NCBI RefSeq assembly: GCF_000819885.1
Contig: NZ_CDBO01000005.1
Coordinates: 1 to 64,000 of the forward strand
Reading direction: 5' to 3'
DNA from: Aeromonas fluvialis
GTDB taxonomy: Bacteria; Pseudomonadota; Gammaproteobacteria; Enterobacterales; Aeromonadaceae
DNA: 64,000 nt
The notes beneath the pieces were generated by a model. It saw nothing but the letters and a program-made list of their open reading frames with translations. It searched no databases and was not told where the DNA came from. Positions 34,557 through 44,774 of this stretch are shown here, piece after piece; the stretch's first letter is position 1, and the number at the start of each line of letters is the position of its first letter. Position numbers and translations under genes: made by a program.

Positions 34557-36124
34557 CAGGAGGCCTCCTCCAGTCTGGGCATGGGTTCACCGGAGAGGGC
34601 GTTGAGGCGCAGCAGGGTATTGCTGCCCGCGATGCCATCCGGGGTGAGCCCCTGATCCCGCTGGAACTGTTGCAACTTGTGCTTGAGCTCGCCATCGAAG
34701 CGGCGCACCTTGCGCTCGGGTTGCTGCAGCGCACGGCTGAGGGCGTTGTCGAGCCACTGGATCTGGGTCTGGCCAGCGTTGCTGGCGATCAGGTTGACGC
34801 CCCCCTTGGGCATACGCCATAGCAGGGTGTAGCTGCCGCCCCAGTTGTCGCTGAGCCACTGACGATCAACCTGCCAGCTCTGGTCGCCGATCATCAAGCT
34901 GGCCTTGCCCGGCCCCAGATTGACCAGGGTCGCGTAATAGAGGCTGCCAGTCTGGTCAGTGAGCGTGATCATGGCGGGATGCTGCAGGGCGCGCAGCTCG
35001 TCGAGGCTCGCCTCGCCTTCCTGACAGCGCAGGCCGGCGCGAGGGGCATTGTCGCAGGTCGCCTCGAACGGTTCCGGTTCATAACCCCAGACCCGATAGA
35101 GATTTTGCATAGCGCTGTCGGGGTCGATAGCCTGATTGATCGCCTCGGTTAGCTGCTCCTGCTGCTCGGCGGTCTCGTCGATGGTGACCGGCACCTCGAC
35201 CTTGACCACAGGACGCTCCGGGAAGATGCCAAAGAGCTGCCAGCCCCACCAGCCTGCGACCACCAGCAGGGCGCCCGCCAGCGTCACCATCAGACCGGAG
35301 GCCCAGCTTCCTTCGTCCCGAACGCCATTGACCTCGAAGGCAGCCTGGCTGATATCGCTGTGGACAATTTTGTAGCTGCCACGGGCGAAGGCGGCGATCA
35401 GGGCGCGATCACAGATAAGGTTGATCAGGCGGGGAATACCGCCGCTCAGACGGTGGAGTGTCTTGATGGCGCGCGGGGTAAAGATGGGTTGCACGCAGCC
35501 GGCGACCTGCAGGCGAAAACGGACATAGGCATCGACGTCGCTGTGGGAGAGCGGCAGCAGGTGGTAGCGGGCGGTAATGCGCTGGGCCAGCTGACGCAGC
35601 AGCGGTTGGCGCAGCATCTGTTGCAGCTCGGGTTGGCCGATCAGCACCACCTGCAGCAGTTTTCGTTCGTCGGTCTCGAGGTTGGTGAGCAGACGCAACT
35701 GCTCCAGCACCCCCGGCAGCAGGTGCTGCGCCTCATCCACCAGTACCACGCTGCGCTTGCCTGCCGCCAGGTTGGCCAGCAGGTGATCGCGGATCAGGTC
35801 GAACAGCTGCTTGAGCCCGGCATCATTGGCATAGGCGAGTTGAAACTCGTCACAGATGGCCGCCAGCAGATCCCGTTCGGTTAGCGAGGGGTTGAGGATG
35901 TAGGCGATCTCGGTCTCGGCGGGCAGCTGTTGCAGCAGGCAGCGGGAGACAGTGGTCTTGCCGGTGCCCACTTCGCCGGTCAGCAGCACAAAGCCACCGC
36001 CATCCTGCAATCCATAGTTGAGATGAGCAAGGGCCTCGCCGTGGCGCTCACTCATATAGAGATATTTGGGATTGGGCGAGATGGAAAACGGGTGTTCCGA
36101 GAGGCCGAAGAACTGTGTGTACAT
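34556..36124 (-). CDS. exeA: Secretin assembly ATPase A (ExeA/GspA)
   Basis: 522 residues from the ATG at 36124 (MYTQFFGLSEHPFSISPNP); another frame start lies 27 codons upstream, and I cannot exclude it. The AAA ATPase domain has Walker A GEVGTGKT at 50-57 and Walker B VVLVDEAQ. One membrane helix is near 270-290. A C-terminal peptidoglycan-binding domain (LQQFQRDQGLTPDGIAG) ends the protein. ExeA remodels peptidoglycan contact so that ExeD can assemble. exeAB form their own operon upstream of exeC, the arrangement described for Aeromonas hydrophila. Confidence 0.93.
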   Translation of the reverse strand: MYTQFFGLSEHPFSISPNPKYLYMSERHGEALAHLNYGLQDGGGFVLLTGEVGTGKTTVSRCLLQQLPAETEIAYILNPSLTERDLLAAICDEFQLAYANDAGLKQLFDLIRDHLLANLAAGKRSVVLVDEAQHLLPGVLEQLRLLTNLETDERKLLQVVLIGQPELQQMLRQPLLRQLAQRITARYHLLPLSHSDVDAYVRFRLQVAGCVQPIFTPRAIKTLHRLSGGIPRLINLICDRALIAAFARGSYKIVHSDISQAAFEVNGVRDEGSWASGLMVTLAGALLVVAGWWGWQLFGIFPERPVVKVEVPVTIDETAEQQEQLTEAINQAIDPDSAMQNLYRVWGYEPEPFEATCDNAPRAGLRCQEGEASLDELRALQHPAMITLTDQTGSLYYATLVNLGPGKASLMIGDQSWQVDRQWLSDNWGGSYTLLWRMPKGGVNLIASNAGQTQIQWLDNALSRALQQPERKVRRFDGELKHKLQQFQRDQGLTPDGIAGSNTLLRLNALSGEPMPRLEEAS

Positions 36125-36425
36125 GAGGGTATTCTTTTGTAGCCGGAAACAGATGAAAAATGTCTTCGGATGATAGCAAACCTCGCTTTCATTGGAAGCC
36201 ATCATTGGTCAAGGAGGGCAAATTGCAGACTTTCCCTGTCATCTTGTGATCCCGGTTGCGTCATCGGCATGAACCTGGATCACAAAATGAAAAAAAACAT
36301 CTGTAAATAAAGGGAGATATCAATATCGCAGCCGCGTGGCCAAGGCCTGATGTGTGCTTCTGAACTGGTTATTTTCAGACCTGTTCGCACACCTGTGCTG
36401 GCCCGGGTCGTCGCCTCAGATCTCG

Positions 36426-37898
36426 CTACCGGGTGGTCGGGTTATTCTCTGGCTGGTGGTTATCCTGAAACTGCGCGGCAATCTCCCTGAACTGCGCCTC
36501 GCAGGCGATAAAAGCCGCGACGATGCCGGGATCAAAATGGCTGCCGCTCCCCTTCACGATGAGCTCCTTCGCCTTCTCATGGTTGAAGGCGGGTTTGTAG
36601 ACCCGCTTCGAGATGAGGGCATCATAGACATCCGCTACCGCCATCAAGCGCCCGGAGAGGGGAATAGCCTCAGCGACCAGCCCGGTCGGATAGCCGCTGC
36701 CATCCCACTTCTCGTGGTGAGCGAGGGAGATCTCCCTGGCCAGCCGCAGGAAGGAGTTGGAACCCAGCTGCGCTTCGGCGTTCGCCAGCGCATCGGCGCC
36801 GATCTGCGGGTGGCGCTTCATGATGGCGAACTCCTCGTCGGTCAGCTTGCCCGGTTTGAGCAGGATAGCATCGGGAATGCCCACCTTGCCTACATCGTGC
36901 AGGGGGGCTGACTTGAACAGCAGATCGATGGTGGCGTCGTCCAGCGGGTAGCGGGCCTGTTCGTGGCGGCTCAGGTATTCGGCCAGCACCTTGATGTAGT
37001 GTTGGGTACGGATGATGTGGGCGCCGGTCTCGTTGTCCCGGGTCTCCGCCAGGGAGGCGAGGCCGAGGATGGCTACGTCCCGGGTCAGGTGTAGCTCGTC
37101 ATGGCGCGCTTTCAGCTCCCCGATCATCTGATTGGTGCTGGCGGCAATCAGGCCAAATTCATCATCCCGGGTGACCGGCACCCGGGCATCGAAGTCACCG
37201 CATTGCACTCTGGCCATGGTGCGGGTCTGGTGCATCAGGGTCAGGGAGAGGTTGCGGCCATAGCCGTGAATGATCAGAGAGAGATAGCCGAAAGTCACCG
37301 CCATCACGAAGGCTATTTCCAGCAGTATGTAGTGCTGGGCTACGAGGTGCGGCAAGGTATCCCCGACCGTGATCAGCCACTCCAGATCCTTGTTGAGCAG
37401 CAGGAAGAAGACGGCTCCCAGCAGGGTGAGGGTCGCCAGGGTAAAGAGGGTGAACTTGCGTGAAACCGGCATCGCCAGCGGATGGCTCAGGGCGAAGGAG
37501 CCCTGCTGTTCCCGCTGTCGGGCACTGAGCCAGCCCCGGGCCAGGGTCAGATCGGCCGCCACCAGAAAGCCGAGGGTGGCCATCCCCAGCAGCACCTTGA
37601 GGTGACTCTCCAGCGGAAAGTCGTGGGCCAGGGCGTTGTAGCCCGAGAGCAGCAGTGCCCCCAGCAGGTAAAAGCCTACCTCCAGTCCGAACCCATTCAG
37701 CCCGTTGCGCGGCAGGGGCCGCCTTGAGAGCAGCCCGTTGCGCACGGCGAACATGATGGCGAACGTCACCAGGGTCGGCCCCAGCAACTGGGGCAGGGTG
37801 AGACTCTCGAGAAACGGGCAGACCTGCCAGCCATAGAGACAAAATAGTGACAGGGTTACCCCGTAGTGCAGGGCGCAGCGTCCCGTGATCCTCTGCAT
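36426..37898 (-). CDS. HD-GYP domain protein, predicted cyclic di-GMP phosphodiesterase
   Basis: About 490 residues from the ATG at 37898, which has a GGTGGGA ribosome site; a second ATG lies at 37910. The N-terminal part has about seven hydrophobic segments (residues 1-205). A HAMP-like linker (MARVQCGDFDARVPVTRDDEFG) leads into the HD-GYP domain. The HD pair is His334-Asp335 in APLHDVGK, and the GYP signature is in HHEKWDGSGYP. It probably degrades cyclic di-GMP in response to a membrane-sensed signal. No GGDEF domain. Last of a minus-strand run; 49 bases separate it from the FabH-like gene. Confidence 0.88.
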   Translation of the reverse strand: MQRITGRCALHYGVTLSLFCLYGWQVCPFLESLTLPQLLGPTLVTFAIMFAVRNGLLSRRPLPRNGLNGFGLEVGFYLLGALLLSGYNALAHDFPLESHLKVLLGMATLGFLVAADLTLARGWLSARQREQQGSFALSHPLAMPVSRKFTLFTLATLTLLGAVFFLLLNKDLEWLITVGDTLPHLVAQHYILLEIAFVMAVTFGYLSLIIHGYGRNLSLTLMHQTRTMARVQCGDFDARVPVTRDDEFGLIAASTNQMIGELKARHDELHLTRDVAILGLASLAETRDNETGAHIIRTQHYIKVLAEYLSRHEQARYPLDDATIDLLFKSAPLHDVGKVGIPDAILLKPGKLTDEEFAIMKRHPQIGADALANAEAQLGSNSFLRLAREISLAHHEKWDGSGYPTGLVAEAIPLSGRLMAVADVYDALISKRVYKPAFNHEKAKELIVKGSGSHFDPGIVAAFIACEAQFREIAAQFQDNHQPENNPTTR

Positions 37899-37947
37899 AT
37901 TCCCACCCATGTTGCTGGTTATTGTTATGTCGGCGGGAGGCCCGCCA

Positions 37948-39069
37948 CTAAAGGCGCCGTAGCAGCAGGCTACCGATGGAGTAGCCTGCGCCAAAGGAGC
38001 AAAGTACGCCGCGGGCCCCCGCAGGAAGGTCGCGATTGTACAGATGAAACGCGATGATGGAACCCGCCGAGCTGGTATTACCATAGCTATCAAGAATGAC
38101 CGGCGCCTCCTGCTGGCTGGCATCGTGACCGAGCAGCTTGCGACCGATGAACTGGTTCATGGTGAGGTTGGCCTGATGGAGCCAGAGCCGGTTCAGGCTC
38201 TCGGCAGACCAGCCCTGCTCATCGAGCTGGCTGGCAATCTGGTCGCACACCATGGGCAGCACCTCCTTGAACACCTTGCGTCCCTGCTGGCGAAACAGCT
38301 TGTCATCGCCGTAGCGGGTGCGCGGGCTCAGCCGGTTCAAAAAGCCGAAGTTGTTGCGGATGTTGTTGGAATAGTCGGTTACCAGCTTGCTGGCTATCAG
38401 TAGCCAGGGGTTGGCTACCTTGCAACCGGCCTCCCGCTCCAGCAGCACCGCGGTGCAGGCATCACCGAAGATAAAGTGGCTGTCCCGATCGCGAAAGTTG
38501 AGGTGGCCCGAGCAGATCTCCGGGTTGACCACCAGTGCCAGTTTAGCGGTGCCAGCCGCCAGCATGTCGGCGGCTGTTTTGATGCCGAAGGTAGCGGACG
38601 AGCAGGCCACGTTCATGTCAAAGGCCATGCCGCTCGCTCCCAGATAGTGCTGCAGCTCGATGGCCAGCGCCGGATAGGGGCGCGGCATGTTGGAGGCGGC
38701 GACGATGATCAGGTCGATCTCCCCCGGCTCGCGGCCGGCGGCGATCAGCGCCTGCTCGGCGGCGGCCACCGCCATCTCCACCATGATGGAGGGCAACTCA
38801 TCGGGACGCTCCACCATCAATGGCTGCATGATGTCGGGATCCAGCACACCGTCCTTGCTCACCAGATAACGGCTCTTGATGCCGGAGGCCTTCTCGATGA
38901 ACTCGCAGCTCGAATGCTGCTTGGCGGGGAGCTGGCCGGCGTCGATGGCGGAGGCATTCTCCTCGTTGTAGAGATCCACATACTGGTTGAAGGCGGCCAC
39001 CAGCGCTTCATTGCTGACGGCAAAGGGTGGGGTATAGAGGCCTGAGCCACTGATCACGATAGAGGTCAT
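37948..39069 (-). CDS. Beta-ketoacyl-ACP synthase III family protein (FabH-like)
   Basis: 373 residues, longer than housekeeping FabH (about 317). The thiolase-fold catalytic triad is complete: Cys156 in NVACSSATFG, His298 in LWLHQAN and Asn331 in SYGNTSSAG. These enzymes condense acyl-CoA or acyl-ACP with malonyl-ACP or transfer acyl groups. Length and sequence suggest the accessory FabH type of Vibrio and Shewanella rather than the fatty-acid initiation enzyme; no other fab gene is nearby. It sits between the vWA gene and the HD-GYP gene on the same strand. Its substrate is unknown. Confidence 0.82.
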   Translation of the reverse strand: MTSIVISGSGLYTPPFAVSNEALVAAFNQYVDLYNEENASAIDAGQLPAKQHSSCEFIEKASGIKSRYLVSKDGVLDPDIMQPLMVERPDELPSIMVEMAVAAAEQALIAAGREPGEIDLIIVAASNMPRPYPALAIELQHYLGASGMAFDMNVACSSATFGIKTAADMLAAGTAKLALVVNPEICSGHLNFRDRDSHFIFGDACTAVLLEREAGCKVANPWLLIASKLVTDYSNNIRNNFGFLNRLSPRTRYGDDKLFRQQGRKVFKEVLPMVCDQIASQLDEQGWSAESLNRLWLHQANLTMNQFIGRKLLGHDASQQEAPVILDSYGNTSSAGSIIAFHLYNRDLPAGARGVLCSFGAGYSIGSLLLRRL

Positions 39070-39124
39070 CTTTGCTCCTCGCCGGGTGCGTTCCCGGCTT
39101 GTCGGTTTATTAGGGTTGAGAGGG

Positions 39125-40288
39125 TTACAACTGGTCGATCGCCGCAGCGAGACCCGCCAGAGTCAGCGGATGCATCCGCCCGCCAACCACGTCATTCATC
39201 AGCTTGATAGAGGGGTGCCAGAGCCACTCCCGCCGCGGGGTGGGGTTGATCCACACCAGTTTCGGAAAGTGTTGCTGCAAGCGGGTGAGCCACACCTGAC
39301 CCGACTCCTCGTTCCACTGCTCGACACTGCCGCCCGGCCAAGTGATCTCGTAGGGGCCCATGGTGGCATCCCCCACCAGCATCACCCGGTAGTCGCTGCC
39401 GTAGGTGCGCAGCAGCCGCAGGGTATCGAACCGCTCCTCAACGCGGCGGTTGTTGTCCTTCCAGACGAAGTCGTAGAGGCAGTTGTGAAAATAGAAGTAC
39501 TCCAGATGCTTGAACTCGTGGCGCAGGGCCGAGAAGAGGCGCTGCACCTCGGCCACGTGGGCATCCATGGAGCCGCCCACATCGAAAAAGACCAACAGCT
39601 TGACTCCGTTGTGGCGCTCGGGCCTGAGCTTCACATCGAGCCACCCCTGCCGGGCAGAACTGCTTATGGTGTCGTCGAGATCCAGCTCCTCGGGATTGCC
39701 TTTGCGCACCCAGCGCCTGAGCTTGCGCAGTGCCAACTGGATGGCGCGCTGGCCAAGGGGGGAATCGTCGCTGAAGTTACGATAGTGACGGGCCTCCCAC
39801 ACCTTGACCGCCTTGCCGTGCTGCCCCTCTCCACCCATGCGCACCCCCTCGGGGTGAAAACCGCCGTGGCCGAACGGACTGCTGCCGCCGGTTCCTACCC
39901 ACTTGTTGCCGCCAGCATGGCGCTCTTTCTGCTCGTTCAACCGCTGGTTGAGGGTTTCCAGCAGCTTGTCGAGTCCGCCGAGGGATTTGAGTAAAGCTTT
40001 CTCCTCTGGGCTCAACCGCCGTTCGAACTCCTTGCGCAGCCACTCCTCGGGCAGGCTCTCCGGCAACAGGGGGATGGCTTCCAGCCCCTCGTAGTACTCG
40101 GCGAAGGCGCGATCGAAGCGATCGTAGTGGGCTTCGTCTTTTACCAGCAGACAGCGGGAGAGCTGGTAAAACTCGTCCATATCGACAGCGACCAGCCGGG
40201 CGGCCAGCGCGGCGTGCAAGTCCAGCAGCTCGCGCAGGCTGCAGGGGAGCTTGTGGCGGCGCAGGTGGGTAAAAAAGTCGATCAGCAT
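39125..40288 (-). CDS. vWA domain protein, CoxE-like
   Basis: 387 residues, cytoplasmic. The C-terminal half is a von Willebrand A domain with LLVFFDVGGSMDAHV, where the metal-site pattern DxGxS is near residues 232-236, followed by MLVGDATMGPYEI. This is the VWA/CoxE type that partners with MoxR ATPases as metal-insertion or complex-assembly chaperones. It starts 3 bases after the moxR stop, so the two form an obvious pair. The client protein is not apparent from the neighbourhood. Confidence 0.85.
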   Translation of the reverse strand: MLIDFFTHLRRHKLPCSLRELLDLHAALAARLVAVDMDEFYQLSRCLLVKDEAHYDRFDRAFAEYYEGLEAIPLLPESLPEEWLRKEFERRLSPEEKALLKSLGGLDKLLETLNQRLNEQKERHAGGNKWVGTGGSSPFGHGGFHPEGVRMGGEGQHGKAVKVWEARHYRNFSDDSPLGQRAIQLALRKLRRWVRKGNPEELDLDDTISSSARQGWLDVKLRPERHNGVKLLVFFDVGGSMDAHVAEVQRLFSALRHEFKHLEYFYFHNCLYDFVWKDNNRRVEERFDTLRLLRTYGSDYRVMLVGDATMGPYEITWPGGSVEQWNEESGQVWLTRLQQHFPKLVWINPTPRREWLWHPSIKLMNDVVGGRMHPLTLAGLAAAIDQL

Positions 40289-40291
40289 GAG

Positions 40292-41134
40292 TCAGCTGCC
40301 GCGCCGGGCCAAAAAGGCGAGCTTCTCGAAGAGATGCAGGTCCTGCTCGGTCTTGAGCAGGGCGCCATATAGCGCGGGCACCAGCTTGCCGGGTTCACGG
40401 GCGCGCATCGCCTCGGGGGCGATATCGTCGGCCAAGAGCAGGCGAATCCAGTCCAATAGTTCGGAGGTGGAGGGCTTCTTGCGCAGCCCCTCTACCTCGC
40501 GCAGCTCGAAGAAGAGCTCCATCGCTTCGCCAAGCAGGCTCTCCTTGAGGTCGGGGTAGTGGAGTTTGACGATGGCCTGCATCTCGGCCTTGTCGGGGAA
40601 GCGGATATAGTGGAAGAAACAGCGGCGCAGGAAGGCATCCGGCAGCTCTTTTTCGTTGTTGGAGGTGATGATGACCACCGGCCGCTGGCGGGCCTTGACT
40701 CGCTCGCCGGTCTCGTAGACGTCGAACTCCATCCGATCCAGCTCCAGCAGCAGATCGTTGGGAAATTCGATGTCGGCCTTGTCGATCTCGTCGATCAGCA
40801 GTACCGGTCGCTGCTCGGCGCTGAAAGCCTGCCACAGCTTTCCCTTACGAATGTAGTGGCTGATGTCGGCCACTCTGGGGTCGCCGAGCTGGGAGTCGCG
40901 CAGGCGGGCCACCGCATCATATTCGTAGAGCCCCTGCTGGGCCTTGGTGGTGGACTTGATATGCCAGGCAATGAGATCGCTGCCGAGGTGGTCGGCGACC
41001 GCTTCCGCCAGCACCGTCTTGCCAGTGCCCGGCTCCCCCTTGATCAGCAGCGGTTTTTCGAGGGTGATGGCGGCATTGACCGCCATCTTCAATGCATCGG
41101 AGGCGAGATACTGGCTGCTTCCTGAAAATCCCAT
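40292..41134 (-). CDS. MoxR-family AAA+ ATPase
   Basis: 280 residues. Walker A GEPGTGKT at 33-40, Walker B VLLIDEIDKAD near 110-120 and the sensor-1 sequence VVIITSNNEKELPDAFLRRC are present. MoxR AAA+ proteins work with vWA-domain proteins, here encoded 3 bases downstream, to assemble or activate target complexes. First gene of the minus-strand run and divergent from cysK, sharing a 159-base intergenic region. Confidence 0.9.
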   Translation of the reverse strand: MGFSGSSQYLASDALKMAVNAAITLEKPLLIKGEPGTGKTVLAEAVADHLGSDLIAWHIKSTTKAQQGLYEYDAVARLRDSQLGDPRVADISHYIRKGKLWQAFSAEQRPVLLIDEIDKADIEFPNDLLLELDRMEFDVYETGERVKARQRPVVIITSNNEKELPDAFLRRCFFHYIRFPDKAEMQAIVKLHYPDLKESLLGEAMELFFELREVEGLRKKPSTSELLDWIRLLLADDIAPEAMRAREPGKLVPALYGALLKTEQDLHLFEKLAFLARRGS

Positions 41135-41293
41135 AACGTCGGTTCCTTTGACGATTGGCGCCCGGAGTCAGGGGCCAGAGAGAATAAGCTCTATATGTTG
41201 TAATGCCATATGGTTATAACGAATCGTCACTTCTCATTCAGAAACCACAGGGTAATCTTGTTTCATCGTCGTAACAAACACAGGGATAGCACC

Positions 41294-42262
41294 ATGAGCA
41301 AAATTTTTGAGGACAATAGCCAGACTATCGGTCACACCCCGCTGGTTCGTCTCAACCGTGTTACCAAAGGCCGCGTGCTGGCCAAGATCGAGAGCCGCAA
41401 CCCCAGCTTCAGCGTCAAGTGCCGTATCGGTGCCAACCTGATCTGGGATGCCGAGAAGCGCGGCATCCTGACCAAGGGTAAGGAGATCATCGAGCCCACC
41501 AGTGGCAACACGGGTATTGCTCTGGCCTTTGTCGCTGCAGCTCGCGGCTATCCCATCACCCTGACCATGCCAGCCACCATGAGCCTGGAGCGCCGCAAGT
41601 TGCTCAAGGCGCTCGGTGCCAATCTGGTGCTGACCGAAGGGCCGCTCGGCATGAAGGGGGCCATTGCCAAGGCCAACGAAATCCTCGAATCCGAGCCGGG
41701 CAAGTATGTGTTGCTGCAACAGTTTGAAAACCCGGCCAACCCGGAGATCCACGAAAAGACCACCGGCCCCGAGATCTGGGATGCCACCGATGGCGAAGTG
41801 GATGTGTTCGTGGCCGGGGTCGGTACCGGTGGCACCATTACCGGTGTCTCCCGTTATCTGAAGCAGACTCAGGGCAAGGCGGTGATTTCTGTCGCGGTCG
41901 AACCGGCCGAGTCGCCGGTCATCAGCCAGAAGCTGGCTGGGGAAGAGATCAAACCGGGCCCGCACAAAATTCAGGGGATCGGCGCCGGCTTTATTCCGGG
42001 CAACCTGGACCTCTCCCTCATCGATCGGGTGGAGCAGGTGACCAGCGACGAAGCCATCGAGATGGCCCGTCGCTTGATGGAGGAGGAGGGGATCCTGGCC
42101 GGTATCAGCTCCGGGGCTGCGGTGGTGGCAGCCAGCCGTCTGGCTGAGCTGCCGGAATTTGCAGGCAAAACCATTGTGGTCATCCTGCCGAGCGCGGCGG
42201 AGCGTTACCTCTCCAGCGCCCTCTTTGCCGGTGTATTCAGCGAGCAGGAACTGCAGCAGTAA
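41294..42262 (+). CDS. cysK: Cysteine synthase A (O-acetylserine sulfhydrylase)
   Basis: 322 residues from the ATG at 41294 ([10 protein letters not shown]); the frame open from 41210 is not needed. It makes cysteine from O-acetylserine and sulfide using PLP bound to Lys42 (NPSFSVKCR). The TSGNTG loop binds the substrate carboxylate and GTGGTITG binds the PLP phosphate. It lies upstream of ptsHI-crr as in E. coli, but no cysZ precedes it; the upstream neighbour is the divergent moxR. Confidence 0.96.
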   Translation: MSKIFEDNSQTIGHTPLVRLNRVTKGRVLAKIESRNPSFSVKCRIGANLIWDAEKRGILTKGKEIIEPTSGNTGIALAFVAAARGYPITLTMPATMSLERRKLLKALGANLVLTEGPLGMKGAIAKANEILESEPGKYVLLQQFENPANPEIHEKTTGPEIWDATDGEVDVFVAGVGTGGTITGVSRYLKQTQGKAVISVAVEPAESPVISQKLAGEEIKPGPHKIQGIGAGFIPGNLDLSLIDRVEQVTSDEAIEMARRLMEEEGILAGISSGAAVVAASRLAELPEFAGKTIVVILPSAAERYLSSALFAGVFSEQELQQ

Positions 42263-42278
42263 CTGATCGGAATCTTTC

Positions 42279-42314
42279 AAAACAGCGGCGCTCCCAGGAG
42301 CGCCGCTGTTTTAT
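42279..42314 (+). terminator. Terminator of cysK
   Basis: AAAACAGCGGCGCTCC and GGAGCGCCGCTGTTTT form a 16-bp stem with a 2-base loop, ending in T residues. Confidence 0.9.
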
Positions 42315-42404
42315 GGGCTAGACTCAACCTCTGTTAGTGTCACTTGATCCTTATTTTTTTGGGTAAAATAACAAGCGTTGTTGTGACAAAAAAAGCAGAC
42401 ATTC

Positions 42405-42420
42405 TGTGATAAATCTCATA
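42405..42420. promoter_or_regulatory. CRP-like site upstream of ptsH
   Basis: TGTGA-N6-TCATA, one mismatch from the TGTGA-N6-TCACA consensus. The E. coli pts operon is CRP-activated, so a site here is expected. The -10 candidate lies about 70 bases downstream. Confidence 0.5.
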
Positions 42421-42701
42421 TCCTGTGCGGCGTCACGCGGTGTTTGTTGGCTGAGTATCACAAAGTAACAAAGTGTTATTTTTCGTTATAAAATAATTTC
42501 AGGCCAGTCCTGATGCGGCTTGTAGCCCAATAACTGAAAATTGCCAACCAGCTTGCCGATTACTGCACAGAAACTTGACCTGGATTAAACCATTGCGGGT
42601 CTGCTTTCGTTACTTTACAACATATCCATACTGACACGGTGGGTCAGGTTGCTTCAAAAACGACCAACTCATCAAAAATATCAATAATATGGGGTGAAAC
42701 C

Positions 42702-42959
42702 ATGTACGAGAAGTCTGTTGTTATTACTGCTGAAAACGGCCTGCACACCCGTCCGGCAGCTCAGTTCGTGAAAGAAGCCAAAGAATTCCAAAGCGAGATC
42801 ACTGTGGTCTCTGGTGGCAAGTCCGCCAGCGCCAAGAGCCTGTTCAAGCTGCAGACCCTGGGCCTGACCAAGGGCACCAACGTAACCATCCAGGCTGACG
42901 GCCCGGATGCCCAGCAAGCTGTTGAGAAGCTGGTTGCCCTGATGGACGAGCTGGAGTAA
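42702..42959 (+). CDS. ptsH: PTS phosphocarrier protein HPr
   Basis: 85 residues, as in E. coli. His15 in NGLHTRPA is phosphorylated by EI and passes phosphate to the EIIA proteins, including ChbA in this window and EIIA-Glc encoded downstream. Ser46 is conserved in position. The ATG at 42702 follows a GGGGTG ribosome site; the upstream ATG at 42639 would add unrelated residues. First gene of ptsH-ptsI-crr. Confidence 0.97.
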   Translation: MYEKSVVITAENGLHTRPAAQFVKEAKEFQSEITVVSGGKSASAKSLFKLQTLGLTKGTNVTIQADGPDAQQAVEKLVALMDELE

Positions 42960-43004
42960 TCCAGCTTTAACTCCTCCCCCACAGTCGTTTTAATAGGAAG
43001 GATT

Positions 43005-44732
43005 ATGATATCTGGCATTCTTGCGTCCCCCGGTATCGCATTCGGTAAGGCGCTTCTTCTTAAAGAAGATGAAATCGTTATCAATCAGGGCAAGATTCCC
43101 GCCGAGCAGATTGATGCCGAGATCAACCGTTTCCTCGAAGCTCGTACCAAGTCAGCTGCCCAGCTGGAAGCCATCAAAGAGATGGCTGGTCGCACCTTCG
43201 GTGAGGAAAAAGAGGCCATCTTCGAAGGCCACATCATGCTGCTCGAAGATGAGGAGCTGGAAGGGGATATCAGATCCTTCATCAAAGACAACAAGGCTTC
43301 CGCTGACAAAGCCATCTATGAGGTGATCGAACAGTACGCCAAGATGATGGCCGAGCTGGATGACCCTTATCTGCGCGAGCGCGCAACTGATTTCCGTGAC
43401 ATCGGTACCCGTCTGGTCAAGAACGTACTGGGCATTGCCGTTGTCAACCTGAGCACCATCGACGAAGAGGTCATCCTGGTCGCCAAAGACCTGACCCCGT
43501 CTGAAACTGCTCAGATTAACCTGAAATATGTGTTGGGTTTCGTCACCGATATCGGTGGCCGTACTTCTCACACCTCCATCATGGCCCGCTCCCTGGAGCT
43601 GCCGGCCATCGTGGGCACCAATGACATCACCGAGCGTGCCAAGAACGGTGACATGCTGGTGCTGGATGCGATCAACAACCAGATCATCATCAATCCGACC
43701 GCTGAACAGCTGAACGACGCCAAGAAGTTCCAGGCCCAGTTCCAGGCCGAGAAAGATGAGCTGGCCAAGCTGAAAGACCTGCCTGCCATCACCCTGGATG
43801 GTCATCAGGTTGAAGTGTGCGCCAACATCGGTACCGTCAAGGATACCGAAGGTGCCATCCGCAATGGCGCCGAAGGCGTGGGTCTGTACCGTACCGAGTT
43901 CCTGTTCATGGATCGTGATGCGCTGCCGACCGAAGACGAGCAGTTCAAAGCCTACAAAGAAGTGGCCGAAGCGATGCCGGATCAGCCGATCATCGTGCGC
44001 ACTATGGACATTGGCGGCGACAAAGAACTGCCGTACATGAACTTCCCGAAAGAGATGAACCCCTTCCTGGGCTGGCGTGCCGTGCGGATCTTCTTTGACC
44101 GCGCCGACATCATGAACGCCCAGCTGCGTGCTATTTTGCGTGCATCTGCCTTTGGCAAACTGCGCATCATGTTCCCGATGATCATCTCTGTCGAAGAGTT
44201 CCGTAGCCTGAAAGCCACCGTAGAGACGCTGAAAGCCGAACTGCGTGCCGAAGGCAAAGCCTTTGATGAAGCCATCGAAGTGGGTATCATGATCGAGACC
44301 CCGGCCGCTGCCGTGATGGCTCATCATCTGGCCAAGGAAGTGGATTTCTTCAGTATCGGTACCAACGACCTGACCCAGTACACCCTGGCTGTCGATCGTG
44401 GTAACGAGATGATCTCCGCCATGTACAACCCGCTGTCACCCTCCGTCCTGACCCTGATCAAGATGGTTATCGATGCGTCCCACGCCGAAGGCAAGTGGAC
44501 CGGTATGTGTGGTGAACTGGCTGGTGACGAGCGCGCCACCCTGCTGCTGCTGGGTATGGGTCTGGATGAGTTCTCCATGAGCGCCATCTCGGTACCGCGT
44601 ATCAAGAAGCTTATCCGCAACACCAACTTCGAAGATGTGAAGGCAATGGCTGACCAGGCACTGAGCTTTGCCACCGCCGCTGAAATCGAAGCGTGCGTAG
44701 ATAACTTTATCAAGCAGAAGGCAGTCTGCTAA
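43005..44732 (+). CDS. ptsI: PTS enzyme I
   Basis: 575 residues, the same as E. coli. It autophosphorylates with phosphoenolpyruvate at His189 ([10 protein letters not shown]) and passes the phosphate to HPr. The PEP-binding C-terminal domain has [11 protein letters not shown] and the [16 protein letters not shown] signature. It starts 45 bases after ptsH with an AGGAAGG ribosome site. Confidence 0.98.
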   Translation: MISGILASPGIAFGKALLLKEDEIVINQGKIPAEQIDAEINRFLEARTKSAAQLEAIKEMAGRTFGEEKEAIFEGHIMLLEDEELEGDIRSFIKDNKASADKAIYEVIEQYAKMMAELDDPYLRERATDFRDIGTRLVKNVLGIAVVNLSTIDEEVILVAKDLTPSETAQINLKYVLGFVTDIGGRTSHTSIMARSLELPAIVGTNDITERAKNGDMLVLDAINNQIIINPTAEQLNDAKKFQAQFQAEKDELAKLKDLPAITLDGHQVEVCANIGTVKDTEGAIRNGAEGVGLYRTEFLFMDRDALPTEDEQFKAYKEVAEAMPDQPIIVRTMDIGGDKELPYMNFPKEMNPFLGWRAVRIFFDRADIMNAQLRAILRASAFGKLRIMFPMIISVEEFRSLKATVETLKAELRAEGKAFDEAIEVGIMIETPAAAVMAHHLAKEVDFFSIGTNDLTQYTLAVDRGNEMISAMYNPLSPSVLTLIKMVIDASHAEGKWTGMCGELAGDERATLLLLGMGLDEFSMSAISVPRIKKLIRNTNFEDVKAMADQALSFATAAEIEACVDNFIKQKAVC

Positions 44733-44774
44733 GATCGGCTGCAAACAGCGACAAATCATCTCTAGGAGCTTTAT

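Larger units (their letters stand above)
42263..42701. other. cysK-ptsH intergenic region: terminator, CRP-like site, pts leader
   Basis: Begins with the cysK terminator. The middle is AT-rich, with a CRP-like site (42405-42420) and a TATAAA (42487-42492) that could be a -10. The final 200 bases form an untranslated leader with no visible gene. Confidence 0.5.
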
